DNA of 57,752 nt from Betaproteobacteria bacterium HGW-Betaproteobacteria-14 (GTDB lineage: Bacteria; Pseudomonadota; Gammaproteobacteria; Burkholderiales; Rhodocyclaceae). How positions within the stretch are numbered: the stretch's first letter is position 1; each line of letters begins with the position of its first letter. This document shows positions 21,187 to 28,876 of this stretch, in pieces. Location of the stretch: contig PHCS01000015.1 of NCBI GenBank assembly GCA_002840845.1, positions 1 through 57,752 on the forward strand. Reading direction: 5' to 3'. Under the pieces are notes generated by a model that worked only from the letters and a program-made list of their open reading frames with translations, did no database searches and was not told the DNA's origin. Made by a program: the position numbers and the translations under genes.

Positions 21187-22997
21187 TTATGGCAAATTCG
21201 TCCCTGTTGGTGGCAAATGATCCCACGCCTTGCAGACTACTTGTTCGTCCTCCTCCCATCGATCGCGAGGCTGCAATTGGCTATCTGATCAGAATTGCGC
21301 AGGCAAACGGTTTTTCTACGCCGCGCCAACTCTGGCTCGCAATGCAGAACGGCGAAGACCCTACGTCCTACAACGAATTGATGAGTTGGATGGGCGTGGC
21401 CAATAATTCACGGGCATCGCTTTTTGGGCCAATTCCACATTACTGGAAATCCTCGGTCAATCTCATGCCGGGACTCTGCATTAACGACTATAACCATCAC
21501 TTTATGCGCTGGTGTCCTGTTTGCCTTGCGGAGTCACCACATTTGCACAGTATTTGGGGGCTAAAGCTGCAGTGCGTTTGCGAGAAGCACGGAACGCCAT
21601 TGACTGATTGTTGCCCGAGCTGCGGGGCCAGACAACGGTTTGAGCGAAGCAATATTGGCCTGTGCGCTTGTGGTGCCAGGTTGGACCTGAGTGATGGCGG
21701 AACAACACCGTCGAAAGTCTGGGCGATTAACAGGTGGTTGGCGCATGGTTCTGGCAATGATGCGGCCTTTTCGAATGTTGCTGCCGCGGATTGGCATCGT
21801 CTGGTGCGCTTCGTTGGGCAGTTTACGGCGGACGCTCAACCTAAACGGCCGGGGCAAATTTCAGGGCTGCATCACCTTGGCGTGGCGTCAGTTGTGATTC
21901 GCCGGACTGCGGAGCTACTGGATGACTGGCCTCATCTGTTCAATGAGCTTCTTGCGGCCCTTCAAGGGCAGGGAACAGCGAAACAGAGCGTTCGTCAGTC
22001 ATTCGGGCGCCTATACCGAGTTTTGTATCATGATTTGCGAGCACCGGTTTTCCAGTTTCTACGTGACGCCTTTGAAGAACACCTCAAAGAAAACTGGTGG
22101 GGCTTTGTCTGCAAGCGGAATCGTTCGTTTAAATCGGAAACAGTCAAAAATCATCCGCGATTGACCTTGGAAAATGCCGCTCGCCAGGCGGGAACTACTA
22201 CGGCCGTGGTTCGCCATCTGATACAGGCTGAGTTGATACCTAGTGCTGAAGATAAATTTCCGTCGGGTCGGCACCTTCGATCCGTGCATCTGAATGACGT
22301 CGGGCGAATTTATGCACTTGCAGAGGGGGCTATGACGCTGGGAGAGGCGGCAAATTTTCTTGGGTTGCCAGAGCGGCGGGTCAGGGAGTTGGTAATGGCG
22401 GGGCTTCTGACCCCGATAGTTTCCAGAATTACGACCAAGGCTGCCGCGTGGCTATTCCATAAAGAACAGTTATCAGCGTTGTCCTACTTTCCCGTTGTGC
22501 CGCAAGGCAAGCCGGGACTGGTTTCGGTCCACCAAATTCTCAAGTCTTGGTCTCTCCGCAAGGGGGAGTTTCCGGCACTTGTGAAAGTACTTAAGAATGG
22601 GGTTCTGAGGAGCGCGATAGCAACCCCTGGTCCAATAGGGAAGTTGAAGCTTGATGCCACCCAGGTCCGCTCTTGGTTGGCAGAGCATCGAATTGCGATT
22701 AACGATTGGTTATCGGTCGACCTTGCTGCGCGGGTTTTAGGGGTGAAGCAGCAAGTGGCCTACGAACTAGTTGCCAAGGGTCTCCTGAAAACCACACCTT
22801 GTTCCAGTAACGCCCGGGCAATCAGCGCCGCACAGCTCCAAGCTTTCAAGAACCAATATGTTTCATTGGCCGAGGTAGCGACTAACTGGGGACGCGCGCC
22901 CAAATGGGTTTTACAGAAAATCAAAGTATTGCCGGTCTGCGGGCCATCTATTGATGGTGCGAGACAGTATTTCTTTTTTCGAGCAGATATTCTTTGA
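21180..22997 (+). CDS. tnsD: TnsD/TniQ-like target selector with tandem HTH modules
   Basis: This 605-residue protein begins with a TniQ domain (ECM-like zinc motifs WCPVCLAE, CVCEKHG, CCPSCG, LCACGA, about residues 110-180). It continues with a long C-terminal part built of repeated MerR/excisionase-like helix-turn-helix units, for example LTLENAARQAGTTTAVVRHL, MTLGEAANFLGLPERRVREL, LSVDLAARVLGVKQQVAYEL and VSLAEVATNWGRAPKWVLQK. Such an array suits reading a long specific DNA site, so it is the best candidate to recognise the gyrB 3' end. The start overlaps the preceding tniQ stop; an ATG at 21189 is possible. Confidence 0.85.
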   Translation: MLVMANSSLLVANDPTPCRLLVRPPPIDREAAIGYLIRIAQANGFSTPRQLWLAMQNGEDPTSYNELMSWMGVANNSRASLFGPIPHYWKSSVNLMPGLCINDYNHHFMRWCPVCLAESPHLHSIWGLKLQCVCEKHGTPLTDCCPSCGARQRFERSNIGLCACGARLDLSDGGTTPSKVWAINRWLAHGSGNDAAFSNVAAADWHRLVRFVGQFTADAQPKRPGQISGLHHLGVASVVIRRTAELLDDWPHLFNELLAALQGQGTAKQSVRQSFGRLYRVLYHDLRAPVFQFLRDAFEEHLKENWWGFVCKRNRSFKSETVKNHPRLTLENAARQAGTTTAVVRHLIQAELIPSAEDKFPSGRHLRSVHLNDVGRIYALAEGAMTLGEAANFLGLPERRVRELVMAGLLTPIVSRITTKAAAWLFHKEQLSALSYFPVVPQGKPGLVSVHQILKSWSLRKGEFPALVKVLKNGVLRSAIATPGPIGKLKLDATQVRSWLAEHRIAINDWLSVDLAARVLGVKQQVAYELVAKGLLKTTPCSSNARAISAAQLQAFKNQYVSLAEVATNWGRAPKWVLQKIKVLPVCGPSIDGARQYFFFRADIL

Positions 22998-23438
22998 TTG
23001 ACTGTCTGGTTGGATAGCCCCAATAAAGGGTCCGTGCCGATTGAGAGCAGTGAGGGCTTGGTGCTATTGATCGAGGTATCGCAACCGCGAAGCACCGCCG
23101 CCAATTAAGTTTTGCATGGCAACTGCGGCGTCCAGGGTACTGGCTGGTACCCTTAATAATCCCAGGATAACGGTGAGTACATTGAGTACAGCGAGTACGC
23201 GAGTACGCAGAGCACCGCAACTGAACTATAAGTACATAATTTATATGCGAAATTTTAACAAAATTGCGTGATATCGTGCAATTACAAGTTGTTGTGATAC
23301 GTTCTATCGTATAGACTTGGCAAATATTATTTAATGTTAGATGTGCTGAGTACAGCTGTGTGACGCGCCTATCCACTCGTTGTGCTCTTTGGTGGGCTGG
23401 ATGAAACTAGCTACAACAGCAATTAACAAGGAAAAGTG
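22998..23438. other. Spacer after tnsD with four GAGTAC repeats
   Basis: No gene is supported in this 441-bp AT-rich stretch. It holds four GAGTAC hexamers at 23175, 23184, 23193 and 23201, phased 9, 9 and 8 bp apart, which look like an iteron or operator array. The AT-rich part from 23225 to 23345 probably carries the promoter of the gene at 23439. A weak AAGGAAAAG ribosome site precedes that gene. Confidence 0.6.
23175..23206 (+). repeat. Short tandem GAGTAC array
   Basis: Four GAGTAC units at near-constant 8-9 bp spacing, about one helical turn apart. They could bind a regulator or a replication-type protein; the neighbouring 23439 gene product is a candidate binder. The function is inferred only. 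Confidence 0.6.
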
Positions 23439-24041
23439 ATGGCAAATGGAAAGCAGTCGACGACCAAACGCATGAAGATGGCCGAGCGCGCCCAGAAGCT
23501 AATGGAAATTCATTTTCCGAACATGCCGGCTTCTTGGATATGGCACCGGAAAACAAATGACGGCTACACCACCGTGCCACGAACTTTGCCCATAGTCATG
23601 CAGGCCATTGACGTCCAGACAAAAGGACAGCCAGCAGGCCATACGTTGTTTTGCTTGTGGGCCCGATCTCCCGATCATCCAGTTATCACGATAGAAAACC
23701 CCGCAACTTTTGCCAGCGAAGCCGGTTTTATTGGAGAAAGGGCAGTTGATACCTGGCGTAGAAGGATGAAGCGGCTGCGTGAACTTTGGTTTATTCAAAC
23801 GAAGCCAGGTCCATCGGGAGAGTTTCACTACGTCTTGCTGGTGAATCCCAATAGCGCCCTGGAATGGATGCGTAGCGCAGGATTTGTCCAAGATGGACTA
23901 TATGCCCGCTTTATTGATCGCGTTATTGAAGTCGGCGCTTACGGTGAAATTGAAGCTGTGCGTAGCCTTTGGCAGGAACAAGAGGCAGCGAAAAAAGCAG
24001 CTGCGGCAGCTACGACGACTGCAGTGCAGCTAACACCCTAG
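23439..24041 (+). CDS. Conserved-looking winged-helix-like protein, unknown role
   Basis: The 200-residue product is not assigned to a named family. The middle part (about residues 80-145) with TFASEAGFIGERAVDTWRRR followed by a strand-rich LWFIQTK...FHYVLLVNP reads like a winged-helix DNA-binding fold. The C-terminus is an alanine-rich helix. The ATG at 23439 follows AAGGAAAAG. Upstream lie GAGTAC repeats; downstream lie several hairpins and a terminator. A replication-initiator or regulator role is possible but unproven. Confidence 0.65.
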   Translation: MANGKQSTTKRMKMAERAQKLMEIHFPNMPASWIWHRKTNDGYTTVPRTLPIVMQAIDVQTKGQPAGHTLFCLWARSPDHPVITIENPATFASEAGFIGERAVDTWRRRMKRLRELWFIQTKPGPSGEFHYVLLVNPNSALEWMRSAGFVQDGLYARFIDRVIEVGAYGEIEAVRSLWQEQEAAKKAAAAATTTAVQLTP

Positions 24042-24079
24042 TTGATTGGAGAGATGAAATGCACAAAATATTATTAGTG

Positions 24080-24223
24080 AAGGGCATCTGATGCAGGCTT
24101 ACCCATCAGGTGCCCTTAAGAGAAAGCCCCTGACCAGTATCAGGTAGTTAGTCTTAACTGGCCAGGGCCTATGGTAGGCATTGCAACATCATGCTGAGTT
24201 AAGGCCACTAACCACAACTCAGC
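24080..24223 (+). ncRNA. Candidate structured RNA with consecutive stem-loops
   Basis: Three consecutive inverted repeats lie in a non-coding stretch: AAGGGCATCTGATG (24080-24093) with CATCAGGTGCCCTT (24104-24117), one G-U pair; CCTGACCAGT with ACTGGCCAGG (about 24127-24166), imperfect; and GCTGAGTT (24193-24200) with AACTCAGC (24216-24223). A strong intrinsic terminator follows at 24243. The layout suits a structured transcript ending there. It could be a small RNA or a structured 3' UTR of the 23439 gene. Confidence 0.4.
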
Positions 24224-24242
24224 GTATTCAGTGTAGCAAATG

Positions 24243-24273
24243 AGAAGCCCGCTTTACAGCGGGCTTCTTTTTG
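24243..24273 (+). terminator. Strong intrinsic terminator
   Basis: The stem AGAAGCCCGCT facing AGCGGGCTTCT is followed by TTTTT. It closes the 23439 gene and stem-loop region. The next 254 bp before the Abi-like gene show no gene. Confidence 0.8.
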
Positions 24274-24527
24274 TCCATAAAACGGTGCTCTTCTTGATGC
24301 TCCCGAGAAGATCTGGGGAGGCGGCTTCTTATTTTAGTGGACGTGTTCATTGCTGGTCGATGTTCCGGATGTCGTGTTTGCAGGTCATCATGTAGGGAAT
24401 GGTTACTTGTCAAGATTTTAGCGATGATGTGAACTGACTGCGCCAGCGCCGATCAAAGTATTATCAGTATGCCAACCTAGTAAAAACGAACGCGTAGGCA
24501 GAATCCGGTATTTCTTTTTGGAATGTG

Positions 24528-25469
24528 CTAATAGTGCATCCGCCACAAATGCAAAGGCTGCTGAAGTTTCCTCATATCGCGATCCATTGGCTTTCGTGAG
24601 CGCCGCGAAACCGGCTCTGATTGGAGCTGGAGACGAAGAACTCGCTCATAGGTACCAATGCGACCACCCATCGCACGGTAAACCACCAAGGCTTGCTTGG
24701 TCAGTAACGACGCGAAGGACCACCAATGGTCTGAGTTGCGCATATAGCGCGTCACTTGCGGAGAGATCCAACCAGCAAACCAGGCAATGTTATCCGCGAG
24801 CAGCTTCAGACTGTTCACGGTATGGCGTGGACGCCTTGGGTAAAAACCTACGACCCCCTCCCGGTTAAACTCAGGAATTCCCCAGATGGCATCGTGGTGA
24901 CCAATGCGATTTCGCACATCTCGTATCTGAAAAAGCAGCTTCACCACACGATCTTTAAACGCTGGGTCACCGTAAGCGCAAGTGGCAAGATCCGGTGCAT
25001 TGGGAAACACTTTGGACAGAATTGCCGCTTGCGTTCCTGCCGGCTGCGATGGGTGATCTAGCGCATTAATGATCTGCTCCCAGAAGCCGAATGGCAGCGC
25101 CGCCACAATATCGTCTTGGGTAACCACGCTTTTTCTACGCCCCACCTTCGTTGCTGCAGATTTAATGTCCTTCTGCGTCTGGGGATTCATTTTATGAAGC
25201 GCAGGTAATGGCTTCGCTCTCGGATTGTGTGCGGCGGCGGGATTGGGCCGAGTCATCATCCAATCAAGTGAATCCACATTGCCATAGTGTTGCGAAAACG
25301 ACCGATGAAGGGCATTGCGCAAGCTTACTTCGAAGTCTCCTAGAATGGGCAGGAGCCCGGAAGAGACGGCCTGACACCAGGCGTAACAACCTAAAAGATC
25401 CTTCTGGGAAGTCGTCTGAAAGAATGTTTGTACGGTTGCTACCCGAGGGGCGGCCAGATGAGTGAGCAT
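24528..25469 (-). CDS. Abi-like protein with HEPN motif
   Basis: This 313-residue protein resembles the Abi/HEPN family linked to abortive phage infection. The N-terminal part has LLGCYAWCQAVSSGLLPIL followed by DFEVSLRNALHRSF, typical of that family. The C-terminal half has RDVRNRIGHHDAIW, giving the R-x4-H signature of HEPN ribonucleases. It probably acts as an RNase toxin on infection. It stands alone on the minus strand in the transposon cargo. A 15-bp palindrome sits just upstream of its start. No clear ribosome site is visible, so the start is moderately sure. Confidence 0.75.
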   Translation of the reverse strand: MLTHLAAPRVATVQTFFQTTSQKDLLGCYAWCQAVSSGLLPILGDFEVSLRNALHRSFSQHYGNVDSLDWMMTRPNPAAAHNPRAKPLPALHKMNPQTQKDIKSAATKVGRRKSVVTQDDIVAALPFGFWEQIINALDHPSQPAGTQAAILSKVFPNAPDLATCAYGDPAFKDRVVKLLFQIRDVRNRIGHHDAIWGIPEFNREGVVGFYPRRPRHTVNSLKLLADNIAWFAGWISPQVTRYMRNSDHWWSFASLLTKQALVVYRAMGGRIGTYERVLRLQLQSEPVSRRSRKPMDRDMRKLQQPLHLWRMHY

Positions 25470-25491
25470 GAGTCAAGTTTTTGCTTTTTTG

Positions 25492-25506
25492 GTATCCATA
25501 GGATAC
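25492..25506. promoter_or_regulatory. Palindrome upstream of the Abi-like gene
   Basis: GTATCCATAGGATAC is a perfect dyad (GTATCC facing GGATAC, 3-bp centre). It lies 23-37 bp upstream of the minus-strand start codon, where a repressor would block transcription. Confidence 0.5.
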
Positions 25507-25569
25507 TATAGAAGCCATAGAGACTTGGGTTTTCCAGCTTGCTGGTCGTGCCCATGTGAATTGAGTCAG

Positions 25570-25594
25570 AACCCCGCCACGTGCGGGGTTTTGG
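25570..25594. terminator. Intrinsic terminator-like hairpin
   Basis: AACCCCGC and GCGGGGTT form a perfect stem around CACGT, followed by TTGG. It lies between the Abi-like gene's promoter and a non-coding stretch. The loop contains CACGTG but it is not a parS site. Confidence 0.55.
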
Positions 25595-25740
25595 CTTTCT
25601 AGGGAATGGATTTCCGATCCGGAACAGGTCATCACAAGCCTTCCCAACATACAACATAACCAACAAAAAGCAGCCGAAGCTGCCTTTCGAGGTCGCACCA
25701 TTAGCGTTTGTCCGAGCGGCAGGTTCATCTGCTGGGCGCC

Positions 25741-25926
25741 CGTCTAGTCACCGGCGGTACCGGGGAATACGGCATCTGTTGGGGCGTGGTGCTGGTTTGC
25801 TAGGCGCTACACGGACAGGTCACGGCTCCGGACGGCAGCCATTTGCCGCTTTTTCCGAACTGGGCGGAAAGGTATGAGCAGGGCACTGCGATGGCGACGA
25901 AGTGGAGGGAGAACCGATTTAGATTT
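25741..25926 (+). pseudogene. Possible remnant of an unrecognised gene
   Basis: One frame reads coding-like text interrupted by a single stop: TGGTGEYGICWGVVLVC, a stop codon at about 25801, then ALHGQVTAPDGSHLPLFPNW and on to about 25920. It has no clear start or end and was not recognised. The surrounding 25591-25926 stretch otherwise holds only a small hairpin (GCAGC CGAA GCTGC near 25671). It could be decayed cargo of an earlier mobile element. Confidence 0.25.
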
Positions 25927-26541
25927 TTAGGCTTTATGTTTCCGACACACGCCTGAAACCAATGCTTGCGACACACCAAGCAAATCACCAATTGCTTGCT
26001 GGCTCATATGTTCAGCGCGAAGCTTAAGGATGACATCGTTCCTGTCATCTTTTGACATAGACGTAGGATCAAACTTGGTGAACTGGGCAAAACCATCTCC
26101 TTTACGATGACATCGCACAGTCTCGATTACCCCTGTAGCAGTTCGTTTCACATGCGCGCTAAACAAATTTTCTGAGTAATTTATGCTGAATGAGTCATTG
26201 GTTTTGACCGGAGCTAATCCAAGCTGTTCAAACAGTTTAGGAATTGCTTGAGAACCAATTTGTTTCACTAGATCTGCCATAACACACCGTATATTCTGAT
26301 AGAAAACCATCACAATATCATGTCGCAAAGCAAGACGCAAAGGTACTGATAGATCGCCATTTAAGGTAACCGTTATGGTTTGACGATGCTTGGGAGGCCA
26401 GCGGATGCCTTTTGAGTGGAATACGTAGTCCGCTAAACGGTCATTTGCCGGACTCCCATCAGGAATGCCCAGCAGGGGGCGGCCACTGTATTTTTTCCCG
26501 TCCACAAAACAACGTCGGTAAAATGTAACCATTGACGGCAT
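25927..26541 (-). CDS. Unknown protein with C-terminal helix-turn-helix
   Basis: A 204-residue product from the ATG at 26541; an in-frame start further upstream would overlap the divergent resolvase. The N-terminal part was not recognised. The last 40 residues, ILKLRAEHMSQQAIGDLLGVS and following, form a clear helix-turn-helix of the resolvase/Hin-tail type. The divergent resolvase starts only 15 bp away, so the two genes share a promoter region. It may regulate the resolvase or be a DNA-binding accessory factor. Confidence 0.6.
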   Translation of the reverse strand: MPSMVTFYRRCFVDGKKYSGRPLLGIPDGSPANDRLADYVFHSKGIRWPPKHRQTITVTLNGDLSVPLRLALRHDIVMVFYQNIRCVMADLVKQIGSQAIPKLFEQLGLAPVKTNDSFSINYSENLFSAHVKRTATGVIETVRCHRKGDGFAQFTKFDPTSMSKDDRNDVILKLRAEHMSQQAIGDLLGVSQALVSGVCRKHKA

Positions 26542-26556
26542 TACGGACAATTCCCC

Positions 26557-27351
26557 ATGAAGATCGGCTATGCCCGGGTTTCGACCGACGACCAAAACCT
26601 AGACCTGCAACGCGACGCCCTGGGAGGTGCCGGCTGCGAACGCCTATTTACCGATACCATGAGCGGCGCCAAGGCTGACCGTCCAGGGTTGACCGCCGCC
26701 CTGGAATTCGCCCGACCTGGTGATGTGTTGATTGTCTGGCGCCTGGATCGCCTCGGCCGATCCCTGCCTGACTTGGTTCGCCTGATCGGTGAGCTGGACG
26801 CCAAGGGCATCGGGTTCGAGAGCCTGACCGAAAAAATCGACGCTACGACGGCCGCCGGCCGGCTAGTGTTTCACGTCTTCGCGGCGCTGGCCGAGTTCGA
26901 GCGCAACTTGATCAGGGAGCGGACGCATGCCGGCCTGGCTGCTGCTCGCGCCCGGGGCCGCAAGGGCGGGCGGCGTGAGCTGGACCCGGAAAAGCAGGCC
27001 GCAATCGCCAGGATGGCCGATCAGCCGCCGGCGGTAGTGTGCAAGGTGCTCGGTATAAGCCGCAGCACGTTCTACAAGTACGCGCCCTTCGAGCAGTGGA
27101 CGAAATCGGTCATAGAGGGCATGAAACGGATGGCGACCGACCCGGCGTATCGCGCCGAAATTGACGCCAAAGCTGCCGGCAAAGTGCCCCTGGTGCTTAC
27201 AGACGAAACGGAAGTATTAGGTGTGCCGGCGAAAGAATGGGACAAGGCATTTGTCGGCAACTTTGAAAAATCACTTGTCGAGGTAAAGCGGCGGACAACG
27301 CTTTCATCCGCGATAGACGCTAAAACATCCGCGATAGACGATAAAAAATAG
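26557..27351 (+). CDS. Serine recombinase (Tn3-type resolvase family) with extended tail
   Basis: Resolvase/invertase family enzyme. The catalytic serine is in IGYARVSTDDQNLDLQ at the N-terminus. Family motifs VWRLDRLGRS and FHVFAALAEFERNLIRERT follow, then a C-terminal DNA-binding helix-turn-helix (KVLGISRSTFYKY, about residue 165). A further 80 residues after the DNA-binding domain are unusual; the tail ends in SAIDAKTSAIDDKK, encoded by a 21-bp tandem duplication. The GC-rich codon use differs from its neighbours, a sign of separate acquisition. It may resolve or invert DNA at the nearby 14-bp repeats. Confidence 0.88.
   Translation: MKIGYARVSTDDQNLDLQRDALGGAGCERLFTDTMSGAKADRPGLTAALEFARPGDVLIVWRLDRLGRSLPDLVRLIGELDAKGIGFESLTEKIDATTAAGRLVFHVFAALAEFERNLIRERTHAGLAAARARGRKGGRRELDPEKQAAIARMADQPPAVVCKVLGISRSTFYKYAPFEQWTKSVIEGMKRMATDPAYRAEIDAKAAGKVPLVLTDETEVLGVPAKEWDKAFVGNFEKSLVEVKRRTTLSSAIDAKTSAIDDKK
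27306..27340 (+). repeat. Two direct copies of ATCCGCGATAGACG
   Basis: The 14-mer occurs at 27306-27319 and 27327-27340, 21 bp apart and in frame inside the resolvase tail. Exact inverted copies lie at 28432-28445 and 29880-29893. Confidence 0.85.
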
Positions 27352-27371
27352 CAGAGCTGGCCAGCTCTGCT
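27350..27371. repeat. Perfect palindrome at the resolvase stop
   Basis: GCAGAGCTGGCCAGCTCTGC (27351-27370) is a perfect palindrome extending one base each side and overlapping the resolvase stop codon. It may be a terminator or a recombination-related site. No T-run follows on the plus strand. Confidence 0.6.
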
Positions 27372-27483
27372 GGCTCCAACGATGCCAGATCTCGCCTGTG
27401 ATATATGGTGCAGACCGCCTGCAACCCCATCAATTTTTGAGGCTTGAGAGCTATGTCCTGCTTGCTCCCATACGGGTGTAGCG

Positions 27484-28260
27484 TCACTCGGCGAGGTCAT
27501 TCTTGGTATTGAGTCCGACTGTGTAATGACCACCTTCCTCCTTTTTGAGAACCAGGAGGTCGTAAGTCTTGAGCATATCCAGTAATCCAGAATGCCCGTA
27601 TATCGTAGGAGAAAAGCCGGGGTCAGTGCGCTTCAAATACTGACCAAGTGCCCCTAGTCCGACTTTTCCTTCCGAAGTGTCACTGGATAGCAGCGACACA
27701 GCCTCAATGATAAATTTTGGGCGCCGCTTCACAGCTGGCTTCGTTTGAAGTTTGCCGTGCTCTGTCTTTGCGGGAACACTTTTGGAGCCAAACTGATCGC
27801 CCGCATCAGAACCCGGTTCGGCTGGCTGCCATTCGAAGAATTGATCGCTGGCATTTCGTAATGCATCCGGTGTTTTGACCTCACCGACGATGCAGACGGT
27901 GGCTCCACGTTCTCGCAACTTGCGGCACAAATAGGCGAAGTCGGAATCACTGGTTACTAGGCAGAAGTTGTCTGCCCGGTGGTCGAACATTGCTTCCATG
28001 GCGTCGAGTGCTAAAGCAATGTCGGCGGTATTTTTGCCCGAGGCATACTGATATTGTAAACAAGGTGTGAAGGCCAAACGAACCAGCGCCTCCTGCCATT
28101 TGTTAGCCAATGTTGTATGGTTGCCGTAGCCGCGGCGAAGGACTACCCGTCCGAACTGTGCCACTACGCGTAGAGCGAATTCCAGAATCTCCGGAGTTGT
28201 ATTGTCGCAATCGACTAGGACTGCTACACGAGATTCTCCCGGCAGGGTTGGGGCGGCCAT
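27484..28260 (-). CDS. NYN-domain (PIN-like) RNase with LOTUS-like domain
   Basis: The 258-residue protein has an N-terminal NYN domain of the LabA/DUF88 type: VLVDCDNTTPE (acidic site 1), KNTADIALALDAM (site 2) and LVTSDSDFAYL (site 3), the PIN-like metal-binding acids. The C-terminal part (about residues 180-250) resembles an OST-HTH/LOTUS domain thought to bind RNA. It probably degrades RNA. Similar proteins occur widely, including in defence islands. It is flanked by the 14-bp repeats on both sides. Confidence 0.8.
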   Translation of the reverse strand: MAAPTLPGESRVAVLVDCDNTTPEILEFALRVVAQFGRVVLRRGYGNHTTLANKWQEALVRLAFTPCLQYQYASGKNTADIALALDAMEAMFDHRADNFCLVTSDSDFAYLCRKLRERGATVCIVGEVKTPDALRNASDQFFEWQPAEPGSDAGDQFGSKSVPAKTEHGKLQTKPAVKRRPKFIIEAVSLLSSDTSEGKVGLGALGQYLKRTDPGFSPTIYGHSGLLDMLKTYDLLVLKKEEGGHYTVGLNTKNDLAE

Positions 28261-28420
28261 TTGGTTATTTCCTTTGTTTGGAGCTCATATGATAAACGCC
28301 TGAACCAGCGAGGTGCATCTAAGGGTGAAAGCGCTCAGGGCAAGCAGCTCGGGAAATTCGTCTGCCGCTTCCGGATTATGCCCGCCCTCTGCGCATGCGC
28401 TTCTGACTAGCACAGCTGAT

Positions 28421-28461
28421 CCATCATCTAGCGTCTATCGCGGATGTTGATTAGATGGTGG
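28421..28461. repeat. Dyad enclosing an inverted copy of the 14-mer
   Basis: CCATCATCTA (28421-28430) and TAGATGGTGG (28452-28461) are inverted repeats with one mismatch. They enclose CGTCTATCGCGGAT (28432-28445), the exact reverse complement of the motif found twice in the resolvase gene. Confidence 0.7.
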
Positions 28462-28557
28462 TCATATTGTTCAACGGCGTCGGGCTTTCGATTGACTCCA
28501 AAGGTTTTTTTGCGTCCGGGTGTGTCGTGATCAGATGTCTGAAAATTCGTGCACAGA

Positions 28558-28586
28558 TTGTACTTTTTGCAGTTTATCTGTACGAT
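28558..28586 (+). promoter_or_regulatory. Sigma70-type promoter for the 28631 gene
   Basis: TTGTAC (-35, 28558-28563), a 17-bp spacer and TACGAT (-10, 28581-28586) lie 45 bp upstream of the start codon, which itself follows TTAGGAG. Confidence 0.5.
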
Positions 28587-28630
28587 AAGAGCGGCATACA
28601 AATTTTTATAATTTCTTAGGAGTTGTTAGG

Positions 28631-28876
28631 ATGGCAAAGAGCGTTGTAAGTATTGCTTCCGAAATTGATGGGTTCATGAAGAAGGAGACCATGACCGTGT
28701 GGACTCTCCCATGGAGTCAATTGTATGTGGTTGCTGACCGCGAGCGGATCAAGGAAGCTTTTCAAAACGATCTTCGCAGCGCTTTAAAAGCCCAAGCGCT
28801 GGAAATCACCTATGGCACGAACGCCGTTACGATTCATCGAGATTCTATTTTTCAACCGAGGGAGTGGAAACCATGA
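28631..28876 (+). CDS. Small protein of unknown function
   Basis: The 81-residue product was not recognised. It is preceded by a promoter and a TTAGGAG ribosome site. Its stop overlaps the next start codon (ATGA), so the two genes are coupled and probably work together. The sequence mixes helices (RERIKEAFQNDLRSALKAQ) with short strands and has no signal peptide or membrane segment. Confidence 0.65.
   Translation: MAKSVVSIASEIDGFMKKETMTVWTLPWSQLYVVADRERIKEAFQNDLRSALKAQALEITYGTNAVTIHRDSIFQPREWKP

Larger units (their letters stand above)
28261..28630. other. Spacer between divergent genes with repeat and promoter
   Basis: No gene is supported. The stretch contains an inverted copy of the 14-mer inside a larger dyad (28421-28461) and a promoter for the gene at 28631. 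Upstream parts, 28261-28400, show nothing recognisable beyond the start region of the NYN gene. Confidence 0.6.

Noticed and set aside
25576-25586. CACGTG in a hairpin as a third parS site
   Set aside because: Flanks are GCCACGTGCG, not the TTTCACGTGAAA core; it is the loop of a terminator-like hairpin.
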